From NCBI GenBank assembly GCA_017625435.1, contig JAGAKX010000057.1:1-35557 (forward strand): a DNA stretch of 35,557 bases, given 5' to 3'. The notes beneath the pieces were generated by a model. The model saw only the letters and a list, made by a program, of their open reading frames with translations, did not search any database and had not been told where the DNA came from. This DNA comes from Clostridia bacterium. GTDB lineage: Bacteria > Bacillota > Clostridia > Oscillospirales > Acutalibacteraceae. Shown one piece after another: positions 9,281 through 16,821 of the stretch (the stretch's first letter is position 1; each line of letters begins with the position of its first letter). Position numbers and translations under genes: made by a program.

Positions 9281-9309
9281 ATTATATATTAAAATATATT
9301 GAAATTCAA
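9281..9309 (-). promoter_or_regulatory. Promoter of the iol operon
   Basis: On the minus strand, TTGAAT (9304-9309) and a perfect TATAAT (9281-9286) are 17 bases apart. The transcript should start near 9274, about 22 bases before the iolJ ATG. Confidence 0.8.
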
Positions 9310-9335
9310 CTATTGAATTGTGAATTTATTCACAA
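9304..9335. promoter_or_regulatory. Two inverted repeats at the iol promoter, candidate operators
   Basis: A perfect 8-bp inverted repeat, TTGTGAATTTATTCACAA, lies at 9318-9335. A second palindrome, ATTCAACTATTGAAT, at 9304-9318 includes the whole -35 box. They abut each other and lie between the upstream terminator and the promoter. The regulator is not encoded nearby. Confidence 0.6.
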
Positions 9336-9362
9336 AAAAAGACTGCTTTTTCAGCAGTCTTT
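9334..9362 (-). terminator. Terminator of the PAP2 gene
   Basis: GACTGCT (9341-9347) pairs with AGCAGTC (9353-9359), and three A-T pairs extend the stem. On the minus strand a run of seven T follows. It insulates the iol promoter from the upstream gene. Confidence 0.85.
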
Positions 9363-9367
9363 CTATG

Positions 9368-10063
9368 TTATTTTGCTTTTTTTGCTCTGATAGTTTCTAT
9401 AAGGTCAAAGGTTACTACCTTATTAGCTTTTATGTTCTTTGATTCAGCAAATTTTTTCATAGCGAAGGAAACAACAAAGAAAGCAATAAGACCTGCTATA
9501 AGACCTATAATGATACCGCCGAGAACGTCTGAGGGGTAATGAACCTGAACATAGTTTCTGGATGCACCCATAAGAACAGCGGCTACGAGAGCAAGCCAGC
9601 TCTTCTTTTTATCACAGAACATAAACACGGGAACGAGTGCAGCAACAGCGGATGTTGTGTGGCCTGAGGGGAAGGAACGCATTGAGGAAGCGTGCACCTC
9701 ACCGAGATTTGTCCACCATTCCTTGAAGAGGAGAACGTTGGGGTCTGATGAATACTCGAAAAGCTCAAAGGGACGGGGTCTTTCAATAAGGGGCTTTATG
9801 GTCACGTTTGTGAAAATTGCACCTACTGCAATACCGATAAGCATACCAGCACCGACTTTTCTTGTCTTTTTGAAAAGAAGGAAAATAAGACCGAGAACAA
9901 TAAAAAGAATTCCGTCATCGCCGAGATGAGTGTAAACGAGGAAAAATGCGTCAAGAATTGCACCGAGGGGGCCTTCGTGAAGGTTAGCATAGAACTGGAG
10001 AATGTTGAAATCAAAGGTTCCGAACACATCTGAGAACCATTGAACAACTGCTGCTGTATCCAT
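9368..10063 (-). CDS. PAP2-family membrane phosphatase
   Basis: An integral membrane phosphatase of the PAP2 superfamily, 231 aa with about five or six hydrophobic segments. All three catalytic motifs are present: KPLIERPRP (Lys90 to Arg97-Pro98), SFPSGHTT (130-137, His135) and SRNYVQVHYPSD (168-179, His175 and Asp179). Likely substrates are undecaprenyl pyrophosphate or phosphatidic-acid-like lipids on the outer face of the membrane; the sequence does not decide between them. AAAAGGAG precedes the ATG. It has its own promoter (10091-10119) and terminator, so it is probably monocistronic, although read-through from deoC is possible because no terminator separates them. Confidence 0.9.
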   Translation of the reverse strand: MDTAAVVQWFSDVFGTFDFNILQFYANLHEGPLGAILDAFFLVYTHLGDDGILFIVLGLIFLLFKKTRKVGAGMLIGIAVGAIFTNVTIKPLIERPRPFELFEYSSDPNVLLFKEWWTNLGEVHASSMRSFPSGHTTSAVAALVPVFMFCDKKKSWLALVAAVLMGASRNYVQVHYPSDVLGGIIIGLIAGLIAFFVVSFAMKKFAESKNIKANKVVTFDLIETIRAKKAK

Positions 10064-10090
10064 AATAATACTCCTTTTAATTTTTTTTGA

Positions 10091-10119
10091 ATTGTATCAT
10101 AAAATTATGCTTAATGCAA
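10091..10119 (-). promoter_or_regulatory. Promoter of the PAP2 gene
   Basis: On the minus strand, TTGCAT (10114-10119) and TACAAT (10091-10096) are separated by 17 bases, 27 bases before the start codon. Confidence 0.55.
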
Positions 10120-10135
10120 CATATTTATGAAAAAA

Positions 10136-10804
10136 TCAATAGCCTGAAATATCTTTGCTGTTTTTTATGAGTTTCACAATTCTGCTTGTACCGAGCCTTT
10201 CTGCGCCGAGCTTTATAAAATCCTCAGCATCCTGAAGGCTTTTTATCCCGCCTGCCGCCTTGATTTTAAGAGAAGACCTGCAATGCTTTGTAAAAAGTAT
10301 AATGTCTTCCTTTGTAGCTCCGCCCGTTGAAAAGCCCGTTGAGGTTTTTATGAAATCGGCTTCGGATGCAGATACTGTTTCACACATTCTGATTTTTTCT
10401 TCTTCCGTCAGAAGGCAGGTTTCTATAATGACCTTAAGGAGCTTACCGTTACACGCTTTTTTAACCGCATTGATTTCATTAAGGATATCCTCATATTTTC
10501 CGTCTTTTACCCAACCGATATTTATTACCATATCAATTTCATCGGCACCGTCATTTACTGCAGTTTCAGTTTCAAAGCATTTTACTGCAGTAGAATTATA
10601 GCCGTTGGGAAAGCCGATAACCGTACACACGGGAATTCTGCCTTTTATATAATCCTTTGCATCCTTCACATAAGAAGGAGGAATACAAACACTTGCACAT
10701 CCGTATAAAATTGCGTCATCACAGATATCTTTTATTTCTTCAGCTGTGGCATTAACATTCAGAAGTGTATGGTCTACACGTGAAAGAATTTCTTTAATTT
10801 CCAT
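10136..10804 (-). CDS. deoC: Deoxyribose-phosphate aldolase (DeoC)
   Basis: Reversibly cleaves 2-deoxyribose-5-phosphate to glyceraldehyde-3-phosphate and acetaldehyde, the last step of deoxynucleoside breakdown. It is a class I aldolase TIM barrel. Asp91 (DEIDMVINIG), Schiff-base Lys153 (FIKTSTGFSTGGAT) and Lys182 (IKAAGGIKS) correspond to the known catalytic set. The start is ATG 10804, which gives 222 aa, the normal length; a longer frame to 10876 would add a hydrophobic stretch that the family does not have. AAGGATGG lies upstream. No other nucleoside catabolism gene is adjacent. It is divergent from the DUF2804 gene. Confidence 0.94.
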   Translation of the reverse strand: MEIKEILSRVDHTLLNVNATAEEIKDICDDAILYGCASVCIPPSYVKDAKDYIKGRIPVCTVIGFPNGYNSTAVKCFETETAVNDGADEIDMVINIGWVKDGKYEDILNEINAVKKACNGKLLKVIIETCLLTEEEKIRMCETVSASEADFIKTSTGFSTGGATKEDIILFTKHCRSSLKIKAAGGIKSLQDAEDFIKLGAERLGTSRIVKLIKNSKDISGY

Positions 10805-10823
10805 AATATCACCATCCTTGACA

Positions 10824-10852
10824 AATATAACACAGAAAGCAATTGAACACAA
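10824..10852 (-). promoter_or_regulatory. Possible promoter of deoC
   Basis: On the minus strand, TTGTGT (10847-10852) and TATATT (10824-10829) are 17 bases apart. The match is weak, but the location is right. Confidence 0.35.
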
Positions 10853-10869
10853 TAAAAATTTACTTGTTA

Positions 10870-10898
10870 TTGACATTTAATATTAAGGGATTTATACT
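10870..10898 (+). promoter_or_regulatory. Promoter of the DUF2804 gene
   Basis: A consensus TTGACA (10870-10875) and TATACT (10893-10898) are separated by exactly 17 bases, 30 bases before the start codon. Confidence 0.75.
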
Positions 10899-10928
10899 TA
10901 AATTAAACAAAGCGAAAGGAAAATTACT

Positions 10929-11987
10929 ATGGATTTCAGAAGCGTTCTGTCAAGAAAAAGAAAAGCTGTGCCCACTCCCGATAACATCTGCGACGAGCTC
11001 GGCAACTGTTATTTCGGTACATTCGACAAGGAATTTCCCAGAATGGATTTTCTAAAAATCAATAAGCCCTCTGCCCTTCCCAATATTTTCAATAAATTCA
11101 GACTTACCTTGTGGCAGGCTACAGAAATTAATTTCGACAAGGTAATACTTCTTACAGCTGTTTGTGATATGGGACTTTTCGGAACTGCCCTTACTGTTCT
11201 TTATGACAAAAGAACGAAAAAATGCACCGCATGGAAGGATATGCTCGGTCCCGGAAAAGCCGTAATTTCCGACACGCTTATAAATTCATCGGAATCATAT
11301 TCAAAGAGTAAAAACGTAAAAATCAGATACGTTAATAATTTTCAGCGAGGCGAAGCAATTGTTTCCGGATACGCAAATGATACGGCTTCGGGCGTCATTG
11401 ACTATCGTGTGAAGCTTACCCGTGTTTCTAAGCCCAGCATCGTCAGTATTCCCTTTGATTCCAACAGGCCTCTTTATACACAGAAGGACCTTTTCAAGGT
11501 AGAGGGCTATCTGGAAGTAAACGGTGAAAGATTTGTTGCAGATGAAAAAACTGCAGCAATCATTGATGACCACAGAGGCTATTATCCCCGTCACGCCCAT
11601 TATGACAGGGTCACAACTATGGGTAAAAAGGAAATTGACGGGAAAGAGCAGTATTTCGGATTTAATCTTACAAGAAATCAGTCTATAAATCAGGATGACT
11701 ATAACGAAAATCTTATATGGTTCGAGGGTGACACTACCCTGCTTACTCCCGTTGTTTTTAAGCATAAATCAGACAAAGTATGGCATATCAGAGACACAAA
11801 AGGTATGGTAGATGTCACATTTGACATCGGCGATGAATATCTTATGAAAATGACTACAGGTATTCTCAATACCGACTATCACATTACCTTCGGTGAGCTT
11901 AAGGGCTATGTCTGTGACCCCGACGGAAACAAGTATATACTTGACGGTATGGCAGGTGTCGGTGAAGATAAAACCATTATATTCTGA
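10929..11987 (+). CDS. DUF2804 domain protein
   Basis: A 352-aa soluble protein resembling the DUF2804 family. It has an early DELGNCYFGTF segment, a W-rich central part with TLWQATEINFDK, a stretch with HRGYYPRHAHYDRVTT, and FNLTRNQSINQDDYNENLIW followed by a beta-rich C-terminus. The biochemical function of the family is not known to me. There is no signal peptide or membrane segment. GAAAGGA lies about ten bases before the ATG. It has its own promoter and a shared terminator, so it is a single-gene unit. The family call is from memory of the pattern and should be treated as probable. Confidence 0.7.
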   Translation: MDFRSVLSRKRKAVPTPDNICDELGNCYFGTFDKEFPRMDFLKINKPSALPNIFNKFRLTLWQATEINFDKVILLTAVCDMGLFGTALTVLYDKRTKKCTAWKDMLGPGKAVISDTLINSSESYSKSKNVKIRYVNNFQRGEAIVSGYANDTASGVIDYRVKLTRVSKPSIVSIPFDSNRPLYTQKDLFKVEGYLEVNGERFVADEKTAAIIDDHRGYYPRHAHYDRVTTMGKKEIDGKEQYFGFNLTRNQSINQDDYNENLIWFEGDTTLLTPVVFKHKSDKVWHIRDTKGMVDVTFDIGDEYLMKMTTGILNTDYHITFGELKGYVCDPDGNKYILDGMAGVGEDKTIIF

Positions 11988-11996
11988 CAAAAAAGA

Positions 11997-12029
11997 GAGA
12001 GAGCTGAAATTCAGCTCCCTCCTTTTTTT
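11997..12029. terminator. Bidirectional terminator between DUF2804 and the ACT-domain gene
   Basis: GAGCTGA (12001-12007) pairs with TCAGCTC (12011-12017), and GAG/CTC extends the stem past one mismatch. Seven T follow on the plus strand and a T run follows on the minus strand. It serves both converging genes. Confidence 0.8.
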
Positions 12030-12453
12030 ATTTTCTGTAATTCTCGTAATCGTCGTGCAAAGAGACATTATGTGCTTTTAATACCTCAGTCGCACCTTCA
12101 ATGTCATCAACACGAAGAACGGTCCACGCCTTTCCCTCTTCCTTGCCGATGAATGCATACATATATTCAATGGCAACATTTGCTTCCGAAAGAACAGACA
12201 GAAGCTTAGCGAGACCGCCGGGGGCATCATCCATAGCTGCTGCAATAACCTGAGTGCATTTTACCATAACACCCGATTCTTTAAGAGCAGTAAGCGCAAC
12301 ATCGGGTTTATTTACAACAAGGCGGAGAATGCCGTATTCTGATGTATCAGCAAGGGACAGCGCACTGATATCAACATCATTATCTTTGAGCACATCAAGA
12401 ACAGCGGAAAGACGACCGACTTTATTTTCAACAAAAACTGATAACTGTTTCAT
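12028..12453 (-). CDS. Tandem ACT-domain protein
   Basis: A small protein of 141 aa made of two ACT domains. The first, about 1-65, starts MKQLSVFVENKVGRLSAVLDVL; the second, about 70-138, contains DAPGGLAKLLSVLSEANVAIEYMYAF. ACT domains bind amino acids, and proteins of this type are commonly found beside phenylacetate-CoA ligase genes in anaerobes. It has no catalytic domain. It follows paaK by 13 bases with AAGGAG before the ATG, and so falls under the same T-box. A reasonable inference is that it senses an aromatic amino acid and adjusts PaaK or a partner, but nothing in the sequence proves this. Confidence 0.85.
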   Translation of the reverse strand: MKQLSVFVENKVGRLSAVLDVLKDNDVDISALSLADTSEYGILRLVVNKPDVALTALKESGVMVKCTQVIAAAMDDAPGGLAKLLSVLSEANVAIEYMYAFIGKEEGKAWTVLRVDDIEGATEVLKAHNVSLHDDYENYRK

Positions 12454-12466
12454 ATAAATACTCTCC

Positions 12467-13762
12467 TTATACTTTTCTCTTATCTATAACGCGCTTTGCT
12501 TTACCTTCGCTTCTTGCAATTGATTTGGGATTAACAAGATGAACGCCCGCGCTGATGCCGAGAACATCTCTGAGTCTTTCTCTGATAAGCTTTTCTGTTT
12601 TCTCGATTGATTTGATATCATCGGAGAAAAGCTCCTCGCTCATTTCGACATTGATATCGAAGGTATCAGTATTATTAACTCTGTCAACAATAATCTGATA
12701 GTTGGGAGTAATATCACCGCTGACCTTAAGAAGAACCTCTTCAATCTGTGAGGGGAATACATTTACGCCTCTGATAATGAGCATATCGTCAGTTCTGCCC
12801 TGAGGCTTGTTCATTCTTACGTGTGTTCTGCCGCACTTGCACTTTTCGTAATTAAGAGAACAGATGTCTCTGGTCCGGTATCTTATAAGGGGGAAGCCCT
12901 CCTTTGTAATAGTTGTGAAAACAAGTTCACCCTGAGCACCTGCAGGAAGCACTTCAAGTGTATCGGGATCGATAATTTCGGGAATGAACATATCTTCACA
13001 GACGTGCATACCAGCCTGATATTCGCACTCATAAGATACACCGGGACCCATAATTTCGGAAAGACCGTAAATATCGTAAGCCTTTATGTGAAGCTTCTTT
13101 TCAATTTCCTTTCGCATATCCTCACTCCAGGGCTCGGCACCGAAAATACCTGCTTTGAGCTTCAGCTTATCTGTAAGTCCTGCTTCTTCAGCTGCCTCAC
13201 CGAGATACATTGCATAGGAGGGAGTACAGCAAAGACAAGTAGAACCGAAGTCAACCATTGTCTGAAGCTGATTTGCAGTATTTCCCGAGGATGTGGGAAT
13301 TACAGTAGCACCGAGTCTTTCAGCACCGTAGTGTGCACCGAGTCCGCCCGTAAATAAGCCGTATCCGTATGAAACCTGAACAAAATCGCTTTCGTCAAGA
13401 CCTATTGCACTCATCATTCTTGCAACACAGTCAGCCCAGGCTGTAATATCGTTTTCAGTATAGCCTACAACAATTTTTTTACCTGTTGTACCGCTGGATG
13501 CGTGAACACGCTTGATGTTTTCCATAGGCTCTGCGAAGAGACCGTAGGGATAATAGTCGCGAAGGTCCTGCTTATAAGAGAAAGGAAGCTTATGAAGGTC
13601 TTCAATTCCTTTTATGTCTTCGGGTTTAAGACCAATTTCATCCATTCTGTTTCTGAAAAGCTCTACCCTTTCATACATTCTCTTTACCTGATTCTTAAGT
13701 CTTTCGCTTTGAAGAGCTTCAAGCTCAACTCTTGGCATTGTCTCAATTTTTTCCTGCCACAT
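12467..13762 (-). CDS. paaK: Phenylacetate-CoA ligase (PaaK)
   Basis: An adenylate-forming enzyme that activates an aryl acetate, usually phenylacetate or indoleacetate, to its CoA thioester with ATP. It is 431 aa, the normal PaaK length. The P-loop-like motif HASSGTTGKKIVVGYT lies near 90-105, YGLSEIMGPGVS near 233-244, and the hinge region RYRTRDICSL with GRTDDMLIIRGVNVFPSQIEEVL in the last third. The cysteines in CKCGRTH are typical of the clostridial/archaeal branch. AGGAGG precedes ATG 13762. A Phe-type T-box leader lies immediately upstream, which suggests that the enzyme makes phenylacetyl-CoA for reductive carboxylation to phenylpyruvate and then phenylalanine. No oxidoreductase for that step is in this window. 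Confidence 0.92.
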   Translation of the reverse strand: MWQEKIETMPRVELEALQSERLKNQVKRMYERVELFRNRMDEIGLKPEDIKGIEDLHKLPFSYKQDLRDYYPYGLFAEPMENIKRVHASSGTTGKKIVVGYTENDITAWADCVARMMSAIGLDESDFVQVSYGYGLFTGGLGAHYGAERLGATVIPTSSGNTANQLQTMVDFGSTCLCCTPSYAMYLGEAAEEAGLTDKLKLKAGIFGAEPWSEDMRKEIEKKLHIKAYDIYGLSEIMGPGVSYECEYQAGMHVCEDMFIPEIIDPDTLEVLPAGAQGELVFTTITKEGFPLIRYRTRDICSLNYEKCKCGRTHVRMNKPQGRTDDMLIIRGVNVFPSQIEEVLLKVSGDITPNYQIIVDRVNNTDTFDINVEMSEELFSDDIKSIEKTEKLIRERLRDVLGISAGVHLVNPKSIARSEGKAKRVIDKRKV

Positions 13763-13802
13763 AAAATTTCCTCCTTCGGGATGTCAGAGAAGCTTTTACA
13801 AT

Positions 13803-13833
13803 AAAAAAAGCCCTCTGCAAAATAAGCAGAGGA
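13803..13833 (-). terminator. Attenuator terminator of the T-box leader
   Basis: On the minus strand, CCTCTGC pairs with GCAGAGG around a TTATTTT loop, and a run of seven T follows. Its 5' arm overlaps the 3' arm of the antiterminator, as the T-box mechanism requires. Confidence 0.9.
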
Positions 13834-14059
13834 CGGATATACCGTGTTACCACCTCATATTCGGAGCTTCCTCACAAAAGCTCCCTCACGGAGTACATAC
13901 ATACCCCTGCACTATAACGGGTGCGCCCGTTAAAGCCTACTGCAATTTCAGCCCACAGCTCACGGAATGAATTCACACAAAATCCATTTATGTCTTGCAC
14001 CAACCGACAATTCTCTGAAAACTTTTTTTATGTTACTGGTTTCCGGTCACAGCCTTTAT
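13803..14059 (-). ncRNA. T-box leader, specifier UUC (Phe), upstream of paaK
   Basis: This leader RNA stops transcription when its cognate tRNA is charged. The T-box core AGGTGGTAACACGG is at 13855-13842 (minus strand). The antiterminator pairs GAGG with CCTC and ACGG with CCGT around the TGGT bulge; TGGT fits a tRNA ending ACCA. In stem I the loop E strands AGTA and GAA face each other, closed above by ACATAAAA/TTTTGTGT and below by CGGAA/TTCCG. The bases left after GAA are TTC then A, so the specifier reads UUC, the Phe codon. The distal loop GGTTGGTGCAAG and a stem III (GGAGCTT/AAGCTCC) are also present. Reading the specifier one base later would give UCA (Ser), which is less usual because a purine normally follows the specifier. 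Confidence 0.93.
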
Positions 14060-14065
14060 GAAGAT

Positions 14066-14094
14066 AATTTAACACAGACTCACAAAATTGTCAA
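14066..14094 (-). promoter_or_regulatory. Promoter of the T-box-paaK-ACT unit
   Basis: On the minus strand, TTGACA (14089-14094) and TAAATT (14066-14071) are separated by 17 bases. The predicted start, near 14059, is just ahead of stem I of the T-box leader. Confidence 0.75.
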
Positions 14095-14137
14095 CAGAAA
14101 TTTGTATAATATTTTATTAATCTGTTTAATCATTTCA

Positions 14138-14166
14138 TTGACAGTTTTTAATAAATAATATAAACT
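14138..14166 (+). promoter_or_regulatory. Promoter of the GPH symporter gene
   Basis: TTGACA (14138-14143) and TAAACT (14161-14166) are 17 bases apart. The promoter is divergent from the T-box promoter, with 43 bases between the two -35 boxes. Confidence 0.6.
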
Positions 14167-14195
14167 TTAATTATCATACACAAGGGGTTGTTTTT

Positions 14196-15695
14196 ATGAA
14201 AAACGAGCTTATTAAAAACAAAGATTATTTTAACCGTAACAAATGGGTTTATTCTCTCGGCGGTATAGGAAGAGACCTTGCATATACTCTTTATACATCT
14301 TTTCTGTTAACATTTATTCTCTACACTAAAAACGTAACAGACGGTCAGTTTGCTGCAATAAGCATCATAATGATAATATGCCGTATCTGGGACGGAATTA
14401 ATGACCCCATTATGGGCGGTATTATTGAAAATACTCGTACAAAATTCGGAAAATTCAAGCCTTGGATTTTTATCGGTGTAATTACAAATGCAGTTGTGCT
14501 TGTTCTTATGTATAACATTAAGCTTGAAGGCATAGCCTTCGTTGTTGCCTTTGCTTTCCTTTATATTCTGTGGGACCTTACTTATACAATGAACGACATT
14601 GCATACTGGTCAATGGTTCCTGCACTTTCAAGCGAACCCAGACAAAGAGACGTTATTACATCAATGGCAAATCTCTTTGCAGGACTCGGCACAATACTTG
14701 CAAATCTTCTTATTCCTCTTCTTACTGTAGGCTCAGGTGCTATAGGAAACAGCGCAGTTACCGGCTACAAGGTTGTATCAATTGTAATTGCTCTCAGCTT
14801 TATCGGATGTCAGATGTTTGTCTGTGCAGGCGTTAAGGAAAAGCCTATCCCCAAGAGTGACGGTCCTGTTGAAAAAATCGGCATCAGAAAAATGGTTAAA
14901 ATTATTTTCAATAACAAGCAGGTGCTCTGGACCTCTCTTATTCTTCTGTTTGCCGCAATGACCAGCGCTCTTCTTACGGCATTCGGTACAAATTATATTT
15001 ATCTTTCTTATGGTTACGAAGGCTCAAATACAACTCTTTTCGTTGTGGCTTACGGCGCCGCATCAGGTCTTACCTTCCTGATGTATCCTATGCTTACCAA
15101 AAAATTTACAAGAAATCAGATAATAAAAATGTCCTTCGGACTGATAATTGTAGGATACATTGCATTTATGCTTTCGGAAACCTTTATAAAGAATCCGGAT
15201 ATTGCATACTATGTTCTTTGTACGGAAGCTTTATTTATCGGCATCGGCGGTGCACTTTTCTATCTGATTGCCGCAATTCTTCTTGCTAACACAGTTGAAT
15301 ATAATGAGCTTATGACCGGTGAAAGAAACGAGGCTCTCATTTTCTCAGTTAAGCCCTTTATGTCAAAGATGTCAAGCTCACTTCAGCAGTTAATAATAAT
15401 GGTAGTTTACTTGGCAATCGGTCTTACTGATATCACAAATAAAATTGCAGATGCTGAAAATGCAGCAATTTCAAATCCCGATGTATGGACTGAAGCTTAC
15501 AAAACCACTTATATAGAAGAGGTTCTGACGGGTGCAACAGACGGAATGACCTTTGCCCTGAGAGCCGTTATGGCTTTCCTGCCCATAGTATTTATGGGAA
15601 TCGGCGTGCTCATAGCTATGAAGAAATACAAGATTGATGAAAAGGAATACTCGAGAATCCTTTCAGAGCTTGAAAAGAGAAAAGCAGAAAAATAA
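14196..15695 (+). CDS. GPH-family sugar:cation symporter (MFS)
   Basis: An integral membrane transporter of 499 aa with about twelve hydrophobic segments. The signature of the glycoside-pentoside-hexuronide:cation family is clear near the N-terminus: GIGRDLAYTLY, then RIWDGINDPIMGGIIENTRTK and FGKFKPW. The substrate would be a sugar or glycoside taken up with Na+ or H+, but it cannot be read from the sequence. The gene stands alone with its own promoter and terminator. The inositol operon nearby has no transporter of its own, so inositol is a speculative candidate; the GPH family normally carries glycosides and pentoses. GGGG lies about ten bases before the ATG, a modest ribosome site. Confidence 0.9.
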   Translation: MKNELIKNKDYFNRNKWVYSLGGIGRDLAYTLYTSFLLTFILYTKNVTDGQFAAISIIMIICRIWDGINDPIMGGIIENTRTKFGKFKPWIFIGVITNAVVLVLMYNIKLEGIAFVVAFAFLYILWDLTYTMNDIAYWSMVPALSSEPRQRDVITSMANLFAGLGTILANLLIPLLTVGSGAIGNSAVTGYKVVSIVIALSFIGCQMFVCAGVKEKPIPKSDGPVEKIGIRKMVKIIFNNKQVLWTSLILLFAAMTSALLTAFGTNYIYLSYGYEGSNTTLFVVAYGAASGLTFLMYPMLTKKFTRNQIIKMSFGLIIVGYIAFMLSETFIKNPDIAYYVLCTEALFIGIGGALFYLIAAILLANTVEYNELMTGERNEALIFSVKPFMSKMSSSLQQLIIMVVYLAIGLTDITNKIADAENAAISNPDVWTEAYKTTYIEEVLTGATDGMTFALRAVMAFLPIVFMGIGVLIAMKKYKIDEKEYSRILSELEKRKAEK

Positions 15696-15700
15696 AATTT

Positions 15701-15730
15701 AAGCGGTGTGTCTTACGGCACACCGCTTTT
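15701..15730. terminator. Terminator between symporter and small membrane protein genes
   Basis: A perfect 10-bp stem (AAGCGGTGTG at 15701-15710 with CACACCGCTT at 15719-15728) encloses an 8-base loop. T-rich bases follow on the plus strand. It can also end the converging minus-strand operon. Confidence 0.85.
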
Positions 15731-15733
15731 ATG

Positions 15734-16153
15734 TTACATAAATATTCCGCAGATGACAAACATTATCCAGACCGGACATAAAAGAAAAGCAATAGAAGCT
15801 TCAAAATGTAAATTAAGACCCTCAATATATGCTCGTTTCGGATTCTTTTTCTGATAAATAATATCAACCGTATATCTTAGATCATTCTTAGTGCCGGGAC
15901 GGCCATCTTCGATAAAATATTCTGTTCCGCCGACTCTGTAAACATATACATAATCGATATAAGTTTTATAAAATCTACCGAATTTTCCGCCTTTATGAAC
16001 ATTATGAAGCTGTTTTGTGTTCTTTAAATAACCCTTACATTTTCCGCATAAATGACGACGATATCCGGAAGCAACATAAAACAGATAAATATCAAGGGAA
16101 AGAAAGCAAATTCCTGCTATCAAAGAAAAGATTCTGAGAATCAAAATTGCCAT
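15734..16153 (-). CDS. Small membrane protein, DUF3592-like
   Basis: A 139-aa protein with hydrophobic segments at about 5-27 and 118-138. They flank a soluble loop in which YVYVYRVGGTEYF and VDIIYQKKNPKRAYI recall the beta-rich DUF3592 pattern (Y.v.G..y ... v.Y.p.nP). The function is unknown. The start is ATG 16153, with AAGGA about ten bases before it; a longer frame to 16201 would overlap ktrA and is not favoured. It follows ktrA by 11 bases and is the last gene of the pncC-ktrB-ktrA unit, so an accessory role in potassium uptake is possible but not shown. Confidence 0.7.
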   Translation of the reverse strand: MAILILRIFSLIAGICFLSLDIYLFYVASGYRRHLCGKCKGYLKNTKQLHNVHKGGKFGRFYKTYIDYVYVYRVGGTEYFIEDGRPGTKNDLRYTVDIIYQKKNPKRAYIEGLNLHFEASIAFLLCPVWIMFVICGIFM

Positions 16154-16164
16154 TATAAATGTCC

Positions 16165-16809
16165 TTATTTTATAAATTTTGTTATATCTTCCTTGTGGCA
16201 CATAACAATCAGATGCTCATCAGCAGTAAATCTGCTGTCAGGAGAAAGCACGGGCACGATATGTCCGTCTTGTTTTACGGCAATTATATTTATATTATAC
16301 TTTTCGCGTACTCTGAGCTCCTTAAGCGACTTCCCTGCCCAGGCGGACGGAACAGAAATCTCATAAATGGAATATCCGTCGGAAAGCTCGAAAAAGTCGA
16401 AAACAGAATCGCTACTCTCTTCTGCAGCTACACGGATCGCCATATCCTCTTCGGGATAAACTACCATATCTGCACCGTTTCTTAAAAGGAACTTCTTTTC
16501 ACGCTCACGGTTAACTTCGGCAATAACCTTTTTTGCTCCGAGCTCCTTTAATATTGATGCAACCTCAAGAGCTTCAGTAAAATTACCGCCGAGACATACG
16601 AAGCAGCTGTCAAATTCATCAACACCGAAGCTTTTCAATACCTGCTCATCGGTACAGTCTGCAATTTTAGCAGTAACGGCATAAGCGAGATTGGGTGTAA
16701 TAACATTTTCATTTATGTCAGCAATAAAAACATCGCACTTTTTATCATATAACTCTTTAAGAAGATGCTGACCGAAGGTACTCATACCGATAATAAGAAA
16801 TGATTTCAT
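16165..16809 (-). CDS. ktrA: Potassium uptake regulatory subunit, KtrA/TrkA type
   Basis: A cytoplasmic RCK protein that gates the KtrB/TrkH channel in response to bound nucleotides. It is 214 aa, the length of KtrA (one RCK_N plus one RCK_C) rather than the double-length TrkA. The Rossmann motif is IIGMSTFGQHL at 6-16, a serine variant of GxGxxG, with the acidic end of the second strand at DVFIADIN. The C-terminal RCK_C part (about 130-214) includes SVPSAWAGKSLKELRVREKYNINIIAVKQDG. It lies 12 bases after ktrB, with AAGGAG before the ATG. KtrA versus TrkA is a naming choice based on size. Confidence 0.92.
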   Translation of the reverse strand: MKSFLIIGMSTFGQHLLKELYDKKCDVFIADINENVITPNLAYAVTAKIADCTDEQVLKSFGVDEFDSCFVCLGGNFTEALEVASILKELGAKKVIAEVNREREKKFLLRNGADMVVYPEEDMAIRVAAEESSDSVFDFFELSDGYSIYEISVPSAWAGKSLKELRVREKYNINIIAVKQDGHIVPVLSPDSRFTADEHLIVMCHKEDITKFIK

Positions 16810-16821
16810 AATAACTCCTTT

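Noticed and set aside
11769..12068. Minus-strand frame overlapping the end of the DUF2804 gene and the terminator
   Set aside because: It crosses a strong bidirectional terminator and both neighbouring genes in the wrong frame.
12821..13357. Long open frame (178 codons) on the plus strand opposite paaK
   Set aside because: It lies wholly inside a well-supported gene, has no ribosome site or recognisable motif, and its composition is that of the antisense of paaK codons.
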